Source: a virus
Virus record (IMG/VR): IMGVR_UViG_3300034101_003542
Span: 1 to 41,802 of that record
Strand: one strand, 5' to 3'
DNA: 41,802 nucleotides
Shown: positions 1 through 8,400 of the stretch, piece after piece
Layout: the number at the start of each line of letters is the position of its first letter
Numbering within the stretch: the first letter of the stretch is position 1
Notes under the pieces: model-generated
The model's database searches: none
Told to the model about the DNA's origin: nothing
Seen by the model: only the letters and a program-made list of their open reading frames with translations
Program-made: the position numbers and the translations under genes

Positions 1-1
1 C

Positions 2-64
2 CCTGCCAAGCCCGGATGGTTTGCCATGGTCGCCACGCCCATGGGCCTTGCTACCGGAGAGTAA
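2..64 (+). CDS. C-terminal end of an upstream CDS cut by the window edge
   Basis: An open frame enters from the left edge and ends with TAA at 62-64. It would encode the last 20 residues of a protein (PAKPGWFAMVATPMGLATGE). It has the same strand and GCC-rich codon use as the next gene, which starts 25 bases later. The piece is too short to assign a function, and chance openness over 60 bases is possible. Confidence 0.45.
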   Translation, partial: PAKPGWFAMVATPMGLATGE

Positions 65-88
65 CGCGCAACAACCGTTTACGATGCC

Positions 89-802
89 ATGACAACCGAC
101 ACCCCGCCACCACCGCCCAAGGGCTGGGCCATTGTGCCCGCCGACGATCCCCGGCTTGATTTTTTGCCTGTTAGGCCAATGCGCTATTGCAAAGAGAAAG
201 GCTGGGAAATGTCATCAAGAAGGGCAGGGTATGCCATCGGCTCAGTAGCCAAAAGCCTCTACACCTACGCCCTGCCCATCCATGCAGAGCCCCAGCCACG
301 CCTGCCGTATGCCTGCAAGCACGAATCGCGGAACATCATGGGGCAATGCGTGGCCTGTGGCGACATGGGCCAAACAGAGTCAGCCGCAAAAGACGAGGAG
401 ATCGCACGGTTGAAAAAATGCCTGTTTCAAATGCAGGAAGCCGCCAAAAGTCTAGCCTCCGCCGACCCCAAAGGCCAGGCCGGGGCCGCCAAGCCGCCGC
501 TGGGCCTGATCCCGCCCGAGGCCATGAGGCAGGCCGCCATCGTGCATGGCCTGGGGGCCAGGAAATACGGGGCCTGGAACTGGCGCGAGACAAAGGTGCT
601 GGCCTCGACCTACATTCACGCCGCCCTTCGCCACATTGAGGAGTATCAGGACAGGCTCGACGCAGAGCCGGAATCAGGCCAAAGCCCGCTTGCCCACGCC
701 ATCGCCAGCCTGAATATCCTGCTGGACGCCAAGAAGGCTGGGACGCTCATCGACGATAGGCCGCCCGCCCCGCTGGAACTGGACAAAAACTGCCCTGACT
801 GA
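89..802 (+). CDS. dATP/dGTP diphosphohydrolase-like protein (DUF5664 type) with modular N-terminus
   Basis: The protein has 237 aa and three parts. Residues 5-64 form a proline-led module (PPPPP, GW.IV, DDPRL, LP.RPM, GY..G, YALPI) that recurs in the gene at 38460-39044. Residues 76-90 hold C76, H78, C87 and C90, a possible small zinc site. Residues 135-228 resemble the phage family formerly called DUF5664, now annotated as dATP/dGTP diphosphohydrolase. The signs are the GARKYGAWNW block at 157-166, the histidines and acidic residues of the HAALRHIEEY helix at 177-186, and an LAHAIASLNILLD helix. By family it would act on purine dNTPs in the cytoplasm, adjusting pools for phage DNA synthesis. 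The enzymatic assignment rests on motif resemblance only. The start is ATG 89 with a C/A-rich leader and no SD. Confidence 0.72.
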   Translation: MTTDTPPPPPKGWAIVPADDPRLDFLPVRPMRYCKEKGWEMSSRRAGYAIGSVAKSLYTYALPIHAEPQPRLPYACKHESRNIMGQCVACGDMGQTESAAKDEEIARLKKCLFQMQEAAKSLASADPKGQAGAAKPPLGLIPPEAMRQAAIVHGLGARKYGAWNWRETKVLASTYIHAALRHIEEYQDRLDAEPESGQSPLAHAIASLNILLDAKKAGTLIDDRPPAPLELDKNCPD

Positions 803-806
803 TGTT

Positions 807-971
807 ATGCACATGCTCCCCTGTGTTATCTACTTCCTTGGAATGCTCTACTATGGCACCTTGCGGGCTCGCTTGAACTATCACGATGACGAGAAGGCTT
901 GGGCTATCGTGACGGTGATCGGCACGCTAGTCCTATTCCTCCTAGGTCTTTACAGCATCTTCAAAGCCTAA
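807..971 (+). CDS. Small membrane protein, two predicted helices
   Basis: This 54-aa ORF begins MHMLPCVIYFLGMLYYG and ends with AIVTVIGTLVLFLLGLYSIF. It has two hydrophobic segments (about residues 3-18 and 32-51) joined by a charged loop (RARLNYHDDEKAW). It starts 4 bases after the stop of the hydrolase gene, and its TAA overlaps the terminase ATG as TAATG. That tight packing is typical of this operon and supports a real gene. An internal ATG at 813 is an alternative start. Two-helix topology just before a terminase could suit a holin or a membrane-modifying protein, but no family is recognised. A holin-like gene also lies in the lysis block near 24313. Confidence 0.68.
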   Translation: MHMLPCVIYFLGMLYYGTLRARLNYHDDEKAWAIVTVIGTLVLFLLGLYSIFKA

Positions 972-3433
972 TGCCCGCCGCCAAGCCACGCCGCCCGCCC
1001 GCCAAGGCCAAGCCCGAGGCCGCCAGCCTGGACACGGCGGCCTTGGCCGATTGCAAGTATAGCGCGGAGAAACAGGGTGACTGGTCTTTGCTGGCCGATC
1101 CGATATGGCGGTTGTGCAACATCTACACGATTCGCTCTGAGGAGGGAAAGCCCATGCCGTTCAGGCCGAATGATGAGCAAATGGAGGTAATCCGCGAGAT
1201 TTACATCTATGGAGCAAAAACCATTGTCATCTTAAAGGCCCGCCAGCTCGGCGTCAGCACCCTGCTTTGCCTCATCTCACTGGACACCATCCTTTTTGGA
1301 ACCTCCGTTGAGGCCATCTTGATCGACTACAACTCAATCAACGCCAAGAAGAAGCTCCGCGAGAAGGTCATTTTTGCTTGGGATCACCTCGACCCACTGC
1401 TGAAAAGCCAATACTTCATCAAGACCAAAAGCCTCCAGACCGGCGAGTTCAGCCTAGGCCCGCTAAGCCTGGCCGGTCAGGCCGAGGGGCCGGACGGCAA
1501 GCCATACAGCACCTACATTGCCGGGGAGACGCCCCGAGGCGGCACGTTCCAGTTCACGCACATTTCGGAGTGGTGGGAAATCGCCGCCCGCTACCCGCAG
1601 CGCTCGGCCGACATCCTGACGGCTGGCTGGCCCGCAGGCGAGCAGGGCGTGCGCGTGGTGGAAACGACCGTTCACGGCGGCAAGCACGGCGAAGTCTGGC
1701 ACCTCGCCAAACTGGGCCTGGACTACAAAGACGAGCCGCTGCCCCGCGAGCTTCGATCACCCAAGACGCCTGTGGTGATGTTCTTCCCGTGGTGGAAAAA
1801 AGCCAGTTACCGCGAGAAAGGCAGTCCAAGCCTGATCCGCCAGGACACGCACGACTACTTTGCCGAGAAGGAAAAGGCCCTGGGCGTCACTTTCGACAAC
1901 GAACAGCGGCTCTGGTATCAAATCCAGGCCGATACCCTGGGCGTGTTCGTGAAAGGCCAGTATCCGACAGACCTGCATGAAACGTGGTCAAGTCCGGTCA
2001 AGGGGGCCGTTTGGGCAGAGGCCCTGGCCCGGGCCAAGAAAGAGCGCCGGATTTGCGAGGTGCAGCACGACAACAGCCTGGAAGTGGACTGCTTCTTTGA
2101 CCTTGGAGCGCCCGACAACACGGCCTGCCTCTATGTCCAGCACGTCGCCGGATTCCAGCACTTGATTGATTACGATATCGGCCTGCAATACGACCTGCCA
2201 GACAGGCTCCGGCACATGGCCGCCAAAGGCTACCGATACGGCACCTTCTACCTGCCGCACGACGCCGCCGCCAGACAAAGGAACGGCGTCAGCTACCAGA
2301 AAGAATTCGAGGACGAGCTTAAAAAGCAGGGCATTCAGGGCCGCGTGGTCATTCTGCCACGAACCAACAACATCTGGCTTGGTATCAACAAGTTCAACCT
2401 CATGCTCTCCACCACGGTCAGGGTGGATGAAAAGAAATGCGCCAAGTGGATCGAATCGGCCAGCCTCTACCGCCGCAAGCCGGACACCAACAATCCCGAA
2501 GTGTTCACAGACGAAATCGTTCACGACCAGCACTCACACGGGGCGGACAGCTCCAGGTATCTAGCCGAATCGGCACTCATCGGCCACCTCCCCCACACCT
2601 CCAACGGCATCATGGCAAACCTCTACTTTGACTCTAGCCACCTCCAGGCCGCCACGGCGGGCATCATCGACCACCAGCCCACGCTCATGGCCCTGGACCG
2701 GCAAGGCACGACCTGGGCGCATGTGGCCTCCCGGCAAGACCCGGCAGGCTGGCTCCGCGTATGGGAAACGCCCTTGCACGGCCCGCGCTACCTTGTGGCC
2801 GTCACCAACGGGGCCGTGGCTGTCTGGCGGGCGTCAGGCTGGGAGGCTAGCGCCAACGCAGAGCGCCCGGCCAGGATGGTGGCCGCCTGCGTCGATGAAG
2901 CCGGGATCAACCAAGACAAGGTGCTGGCCTGGGCCGCCATGGCCTCGACCTACTACGGCCTGTGCCCTGTGGTTGCCGACATCACCAGCATTCCCGGGGC
3001 CGTTGAACGCTTGCGAGAACAGGGCGTTGGCGTGGCAGCCCGTCAGCAGAGCCTGGCCGAGCGCCGGGTAGGGCAGGCAACGGCCATCCGCAAGCCGGGC
3101 CATGAATTCGGTAACGAAGAACGAGCGCAGGCCTGGGCCGTGCTGCAAAGCCTCTGGCGCGATGGCGGGGCCGATCTTTGGTGCCCGACCACGCTCCGGC
3201 AGATGTCCGGCGTCACGGCCACGGAATCGGGCGGGTTTGAGGTGCTGACCGGCTACGGCACGCAATGGCTGGACGTGGCCGCCCTAGGCGTCTGGACGCT
3301 GGGCCTTGCAGCGCCGGCCATGAGGCCAGGGGCAGGATCGGGCGCTAGGTGGGAGGGCGACGGCTACACAAGGGACGCCATTGCCGAAAATTCAGGCTTG
3401 CCATTTGAGCAGGGGCGGCGAAAACTGTTCTAG
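971..3433 (+). CDS. terL: Terminase large subunit with an extra degenerate nuclease-like C-terminal domain
   Basis: This 820-aa protein is the ATP-driven motor and nuclease that packages DNA into the prohead through the portal. The ATPase domain has a Walker A-type motif KARQLGVST (K89-T97) and a Walker B/catalytic acid in FTHISE (E200). The RNase H-like nuclease domain (about 370-540) shows D377 in CFFDLG, D431 in LPHDA and D526 in HGADSSRY, three acidic residues in the expected order. Residues about 560-820 look like a second copy of that fold. It contains an LRVWETP...RYLVAVTNG strand where the usual aspartate is replaced, an ADIT strand with D670, and a QWLDVAALG helix with D768. Large terminases are usually shorter (about 450-600 aa). 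The start is ATG 971, which overlaps the previous TAA. An ATG at 899 in the same frame would run through the membrane-protein gene and is rejected. Confidence 0.93.
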   Translation: MPAAKPRRPPAKAKPEAASLDTAALADCKYSAEKQGDWSLLADPIWRLCNIYTIRSEEGKPMPFRPNDEQMEVIREIYIYGAKTIVILKARQLGVSTLLCLISLDTILFGTSVEAILIDYNSINAKKKLREKVIFAWDHLDPLLKSQYFIKTKSLQTGEFSLGPLSLAGQAEGPDGKPYSTYIAGETPRGGTFQFTHISEWWEIAARYPQRSADILTAGWPAGEQGVRVVETTVHGGKHGEVWHLAKLGLDYKDEPLPRELRSPKTPVVMFFPWWKKASYREKGSPSLIRQDTHDYFAEKEKALGVTFDNEQRLWYQIQADTLGVFVKGQYPTDLHETWSSPVKGAVWAEALARAKKERRICEVQHDNSLEVDCFFDLGAPDNTACLYVQHVAGFQHLIDYDIGLQYDLPDRLRHMAAKGYRYGTFYLPHDAAARQRNGVSYQKEFEDELKKQGIQGRVVILPRTNNIWLGINKFNLMLSTTVRVDEKKCAKWIESASLYRRKPDTNNPEVFTDEIVHDQHSHGADSSRYLAESALIGHLPHTSNGIMANLYFDSSHLQAATAGIIDHQPTLMALDRQGTTWAHVASRQDPAGWLRVWETPLHGPRYLVAVTNGAVAVWRASGWEASANAERPARMVAACVDEAGINQDKVLAWAAMASTYYGLCPVVADITSIPGAVERLREQGVGVAARQQSLAERRVGQATAIRKPGHEFGNEERAQAWAVLQSLWRDGGADLWCPTTLRQMSGVTATESGGFEVLTGYGTQWLDVAALGVWTLGLAAPAMRPGAGSGARWEGDGYTRDAIAENSGLPFEQGRRKLF

Positions 3434-3466
3434 CGTTCAACCTCCACCTTACCTCTCCATGAAATA

Positions 3467-3976
3467 ATGAATACCTGGGCATCTACCGGCGGCAGCGGCG
3501 TCCAAGTCTGGGACCCGGAAACAAACAGCTACTACGACGTGGGTTCGGAGCGCGGGGCCGCCATCCAGGCCAAGCAGCGGGAACGCATGATCGGCCAGCT
3601 TCAAAAAACGGTCAGCACGCAGCAGAACCTCGCCAACGCCGAAGTCGAGGCCGACGCACAGAACTACGAGGCCGAGCAGAACCGAGCCGCCGGGCAGGCC
3701 GCCTTCCAGACCGCCATGAGCCAGGCCGGAGGCCGCCGGGCACCTGGCGGAGGCATTGCCAGGGGAGGCATGGGCCGCCGTGGGATCAGCCTGAACCAGG
3801 CAACCGGAGGCTTGGCCGCAGCCAACGCCGCCGCCCGCCGGAAAGCCCAGCAGGGCCTAGCCACGGCCAGGGTTGCCGCCAACCCGGAAGTGTTCGCCGC
3901 GCAACAACAGATCGACATGCTGAAACCAGCCGCCGCCGGGCAGTCGATGCTGATGAAGCCGAAGCGCCTGCGCTAA
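3467..3976 (+). CDS. Hypothetical Ala/Gln-rich protein of the packaging region
   Basis: This 169-aa protein starts with MNTWASTGGSG followed by VWDPETNSYYDV. It then has a long Ala/Gln/Glu-rich helical stretch (about 28-85), a Gly/Arg-rich flexible segment (RRAPGGGIARGGMGRRG, about 90-106), a second Ala-rich helix, and a basic C-terminus (MKPKRLR). No family is recognised. Its place between the terminase and the giant protein, and its helical composition, would suit a minor virion or internal protein, which is inference. It starts 33 bases after the terminase stop behind a C/T-rich leader without SD. Confidence 0.8.
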   Translation: MNTWASTGGSGVQVWDPETNSYYDVGSERGAAIQAKQRERMIGQLQKTVSTQQNLANAEVEADAQNYEAEQNRAAGQAAFQTAMSQAGGRRAPGGGIARGGMGRRGISLNQATGGLAAANAAARRKAQQGLATARVAANPEVFAAQQQIDMLKPAAAGQSMLMKPKRLR

Positions 3977-3997
3977 TCATTCCACCACCTCACCACA

Positions 3998-4468
3998 ATG
4001 GCACGTTACGACGCAGAAGGATACAACGCCAGGGGCCGCCGCCAGATTCTCGGTTACAGCCGGGCCGTCCAGGGCGGGGCCGACGAGGCCCGAGCAAGGG
4101 CGAATCAACGCATCGCCGAGGGCTGGAATCCAAGCCTGCGATTCGCCCGCCAGCGTGCCCAGCGTGTTGCCGAGGCCAAGGCCGCAGGCACGTTTGGAGC
4201 CACCCGGGAAGCCTACAATCAGAACGGGCAGAACGAATACCAGATGGATGCCGCCGGGAACATTAGCAAAGGCGTGAACGTCGGCTATGCAGGCGACAAC
4301 GCCAAGCCATACCAGTATGTGCCGCCTAAGCCCGTCCGCTCGACTCCCTTGAACTACCAGCGCCCCGCCGATCAGCGCGTTGCCGACATCGTGGGCATGG
4401 CCTCGCCGACCGGCCTTATCAATATGGCCCGCAAGGCTCGCAGGCGGGGAACGCTGGTCATCAAGTAA
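3998..4468 (+). CDS. Hypothetical basic protein of the packaging region
   Basis: This 156-aa protein is rich in Arg, Ala, Gln and Tyr. It opens with MARYDAEGYNARGRRQILGY, has a helical RQRAQRVAEAKAAG stretch, a Tyr/Asn/Gln-rich middle, and a Lys/Arg-rich tail (ARKARRRGTLVIK). The composition suggests a nucleic-acid-contacting or internal virion protein, but no family is recognised. The leader is ACCACCTCACCACA directly before the ATG, a clear example of the SD-less C/A-rich start in this genome. Confidence 0.78.
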   Translation: MARYDAEGYNARGRRQILGYSRAVQGGADEARARANQRIAEGWNPSLRFARQRAQRVAEAKAAGTFGATREAYNQNGQNEYQMDAAGNISKGVNVGYAGDNAKPYQYVPPKPVRSTPLNYQRPADQRVADIVGMASPTGLINMARKARRRGTLVIK

Positions 4469-4487
4469 CCACTCACACTCTCCCCTA

Positions 4488-5111
4488 ATGGCTACGATTG
4501 AAAATAAACCCGCCGCAGAATGGATTCGCGCCGCTAAAGAGAGGCAGGCAAAAGGCCAATTCGACGAAACTGGAGCAAGGGAGGCAGTGCAAAGGGCGCA
4601 AGGCCAAGCCATGCCCGATTACGACGCCAAAGGCCAGATTGTCAGAGGCCCCAGCGGACGCACTTACAATTACAAGCCAACGCCCGCCAAGCCTGCAAAG
4701 CCCGAGGCCCCCAAGCCAGCACCCGAGCCCGCCCGGCAGGTGGCCTCCATGCCCAAGCCCGCCGACCACGCCAGCCCAGCCAAGCCTGCGCCTGCCCCCG
4801 CCAAGAAGTCGGAGACCAAGCCCGCCATGGTGGCCGCCACTTACACCGAGCGGACCAAGAAAGCAGGAATCAGCAAGGCCGTGGAGGACGCCCGAAAGGA
4901 ATACGAGCGCCTGAGGGCTAAAAATCCGCCGAAGCCTATCGCCAAGCCGAAGGAGGAAATGGCGAAAGACATCCCGGCTGGCAAATTCTGGGATGAAGGC
5001 CACGCCCGCGCTGCCCTCAAGGAGGTGCAGGCCGACGAGGCCAAGGAGAAGGCTGCCGAACGCGAGTCCTACGCTTCCACCAAGCGCCGCTACACCGGAA
5101 CGTCTTTCTGA
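4488..5111 (+). CDS. Hypothetical protein with Pro/Ala/Lys-rich linker
   Basis: This 207-aa protein has a short helical N-terminus (AAEWIRAAKERQAKGQF) and a YDAKGQIVRG segment. A long Pro-Ala-Lys low-complexity linker follows (about 62-112). The C-terminal half is charged and helical (SKAVEDARKEYERLRAKNP, then HARAALKEVQADEAKEKAA). The start is ATG 4488, 20 bases after the previous stop; the frame is open farther upstream only because it runs over the preceding gene. Its PAK linkers resemble those of the giant protein just downstream, so a related role in the same virion component is plausible but unproven. Confidence 0.75.
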   Translation: MATIENKPAAEWIRAAKERQAKGQFDETGAREAVQRAQGQAMPDYDAKGQIVRGPSGRTYNYKPTPAKPAKPEAPKPAPEPARQVASMPKPADHASPAKPAPAPAKKSETKPAMVAATYTERTKKAGISKAVEDARKEYERLRAKNPPKPIAKPKEEMAKDIPAGKFWDEGHARAALKEVQADEAKEKAAERESYASTKRRYTGTSF

Positions 5112-5112
5112 C

Positions 5113-5412
5113 ATGGCCTGGCCATTCTGCCAGACCTGCTGGGATCGGTGGGGAAAAGAGCTTTGGTCTGGCTCCTGCGTTTGCACAGGGGCCGTGAAAG
5201 TAGGATTGACGTATGAGGACGCTAGGGCTAAAAATGCCGAATGTCCAACGGCCTCGCCTCGCTCCTCCGCAATCCTCGCCGCCTCCAGCAATTCGCCGAA
5301 ACTCCCGGCAACTACCCGGCAGCCTTGTCCTTCGCCGGAGCCGGCCAAAGCCGTGTGGCAGGCCGGGCCGCTCCGCGCACCAGCAAAAGCGAAGAAGAGG
5401 CTGGCGTCCTAG
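5113..5412 (+). CDS. Possible small Cys-rich protein overlapping the start of the giant gene
   Basis: A 99-aa frame begins one base after the previous stop (TGACATG) and starts MAWPFCQTCWDRWGKELW. It has CxxC at residues 6-9 and CVC shortly after, a possible small zinc knuckle. It fills a 128-base interval that otherwise has no gene, which favours it. However, its last 172 bases overlap the giant ORF in another frame, and there the sequence becomes low-complexity Ser/Pro/Ala, as expected of a shadow frame. Either it is a real gene with a long overlap, or the interval is leader sequence for the giant gene. Confidence 0.42.
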   Translation: MAWPFCQTCWDRWGKELWSGSCVCTGAVKVGLTYEDARAKNAECPTASPRSSAILAASSNSPKLPATTRQPCPSPEPAKAVWQAGPLRAPAKAKKRLAS

Positions 5413-8400
5413 AGACGGGAGAAGTGATCGACAAGGTGAAACTGCCGGACGGCAGCTACGTCAGGCCAGCCACGCAGTCGGGCCAGATCGTGAAGGTGCC
5501 TGGACGCTCTAACCTGTTCGTTGATCCTGCCACAGGCGAGCCGTTTCAGGCCGACCCCGCCAAGCCCACGGGCCTGCGCTCCGCGTTTGAGACGGCCCGC
5601 AAGGTTGCCCGAGGCGGAAAGCTGTTTGCCGTGGTGCCAGGAGTCGGCGAACGCGAGATCGGAGCCGATCCCGAGGCCGAAGCCAAGGCCAAGGAGCAGG
5701 CCGCCAAACGCGAGGCCGAAAACGTCCGCCTTGGTTACGCCAAAGAGAAGCGCCCCTACAACATCGACCGCGTGACGGGCCGCCCGGTGCCTCTCCAGAG
5801 TGACGAGGAATGGGCCAAGGCCAAGCAGGAGAAGGCCGACAAGCTGGCCGAAGCCGCCGCCGTGAAGAAGCTGAAGGCCCAGGCTGACAAGCTCGACATC
5901 GACGCCGACCGACTGAGCCTGACCACTCCCAAAGTCAGCCCGGAAGAGGCCGCCGCCTACGATGCCGCCGTTTCCTCCCTGGAAGGCTTTGCCGCAGACA
6001 AAGACCTCGACACCGCCGCCGAGGAACTGGCGAACGCCCCCGACGTCGAGGACGAAGAACAGAACGCCGCTAAGGCCACGGCCCAGAGCTACCTTTCTTT
6101 GCGCGACAAAGTGAAGCCCGCCAAGGACGCCGAGGAAAAAGCCAAGGAACTCAAGCTCCGCGCCCTCGACCTGAAAGAGCAGATGCTCGACCCGGACGCC
6201 TGGAAGGCAGGCAAGGCCGCCAGCCTAGCCGAACTACCAGACGCCGACCTTGCCGCCGAGGCCAATGCCCAGGCCGACATCATCACCGAGCAGGAGACGG
6301 AAGCCCAGGGCACTCTTGAGCTTGTCGCCAAGGGCCGGGCCGACCTGGAGCAGAAGCACGCCGCCTTCCTGGCCGAACGGCAGGCTGCCGAGGCCCAGGG
6401 CATTAGCCTGGAGCAAAGGCAGGCACTCGACGCCGAGCAGGCCCAGTTTGAGGCCGAAATGGCCGATTACGACGACTGGAACGCCGAGGCCGTGACATCG
6501 GCCCAGGGCTCGCTCAAAGCCTCGCAGGATCGCCGGGAAGTCCTGGCCGCCGCCGGCGCGGAGATCGACCGCCGGAACAAGGCCGCCCAGGAGCAGTTCC
6601 AGGTCGCCACCGAAAAAGCCGCCGTGCTGGATAAGGCCAAGCCTCTCTACGACTGGGCCAAGGACAACTTCCACTACACGGACGACTACCGGGGGATGAA
6701 TGACTATGGCATCCTCGACGCCGAGGCCAAGAAGGCCGGGCTGGACCCGAAGCAGGCCCGCGAGGCTTTGCAGACGTTCCGGCAGCTCGACTGGAGCAAT
6801 CCGCGCCGAGATGCCCAGACAGGACAGCCAATCGCCGAGGAATCCCGCCTGTTGCCTGATGGCCGTGTTACGATCAACCCCGGCGCATGGGGCGACCTCG
6901 CCACCTATACGAAAGCCGTGGAGGCTAGCGGGGCGAGCGAGGTGGCCAAGAAACAGGCGCTCGAACAGTTCCCCCAGCTTCAAGAAATCTACGCCGAGAA
7001 GGCCGTGGACATCCTGAGCAAGTCCGCAAACATCCCCGGCCAGGACAACTTTATGAAGTGGCGGGAACGGAAGATTGAGGAGGATCAGGCCCAGAAAGGC
7101 GCTCTTGGCTTCACGCGCAAATCACCCGCTCGTCAAGCCATCGAATACATGGACGAGATGAAAAACCGTTCATGGTTCCGCAAGGCAGGCGAACAGATTG
7201 TTTCAGGCCTGCTTGTCGGTTCCGCCGACATTGCCACGCAGGTCTTGGGCGATGCCGCCATGCTGACAGGTTCGGAAACCATCGCTGACCTTGCCGCCGC
7301 CAACTCCGCCAACAGCGAATCCGTGGTGGGCGCTCAAAGTCTGGAAGGCTCCGACACTGATTATGCCCTGCGCGTCATGGGCATGGGTGCCAGGATGGCC
7401 CCCGGCGTGGCCGCCATGATGGCCGGAGCCGGAGCCATTGGAGGCGGCGTGACGGCGGCCAGCATTTTGTCAGGCGCTCAAACAGCGGGTGGCATGTTTG
7501 CCGACATCTACCGGAAAGCCAAAGACGAAGGCATGACCCATGGAGAGGCTTGGCGCAAGGCTGCCCTGCCGTCCGCCTTTGCCGGGGCCATCACAGGCCT
7601 GCTTACTCGCGGCATGGGGGCAACGGGTCTTGAGCGTGTCTTTGCCGATCCGGTGGCGAAAGAAGCCGCCAAAGGGGCTTTCAAAACCTACCTTGGACAG
7701 TTCGCCAAGGCCGCCGCCGAAGAACTGCCAGAAGAAACCGCCGACGAGTTCTTTTCCCAGATCATCCAGGGCGCGGCAGAATCCGCCGACCCAGCCGCCA
7801 CGCTCAAGAACTATGTCGAGAACCTGCCGGAGCTGGCCGGCGTGTCTGCCCTTATGGGCGGCGCAGGCGGCCTAATGCAGGGCCAGGGCAACGCCCAAGC
7901 GGCAGGCCCCGATGGCATGGCACCGATGCCAGCAGAGCCCCAGGCCCAAGCAGGCCCGGCCCCCACGCCCGGCACAGTGGCCCCCGCCCAGATCAGCCAG
8001 CCTGCCCAAACAGGCGACATCGCCGGCGCAATCAAGGCCTTCACGCCCACGGGCGAGGCCATGCTGCCGCAGGCCGTGGCCGACACGGTGAAGCGCACCA
8101 ACCGCACCACCGAGGACGTTTCCCGGGCCGCCGCCTCCGGCCTCGTCAAGGTGGCCCAGGGCGCAAGCCTGGAAAGCCTGGACGCCCGCGAACGCGAGGC
8201 CCTGGGGTTCGTCAGCAAAGACGGCAAGATCATCCCGGCCCCCAAGACCACGCCCCTTGTGGAAACCTACAAGGGCAAGCTCGTCATCCGCAACGAGGCC
8301 GCCGAATGGCTGGACGACGAAGGCCAGCCCCTGCTTGCCCGCCAAATCCGCCTGGACGAAGCCGAGCGCAAGGCCCAGATCGACGAGGCCGAGGCCAAGC

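Noticed and set aside
899-970. Upstream ATG extension of the terminase
   Set aside because: It would overlap the 54-aa membrane-protein gene, and the added residues look random. ATG 971 couples to the TAA at 969-971.
1988-2533. 181-aa antisense frame in the terminase gene
   Set aside because: It lies wholly opposite conserved terminase motifs, with no coupling or leader.
4485-5348. 287-aa antisense frame over the Pro/Ala/Lys-rich gene
   Set aside because: A by-product of GCC/AAG-rich linker codons; the Gly/Leu-rich translation has no recognisable domain.
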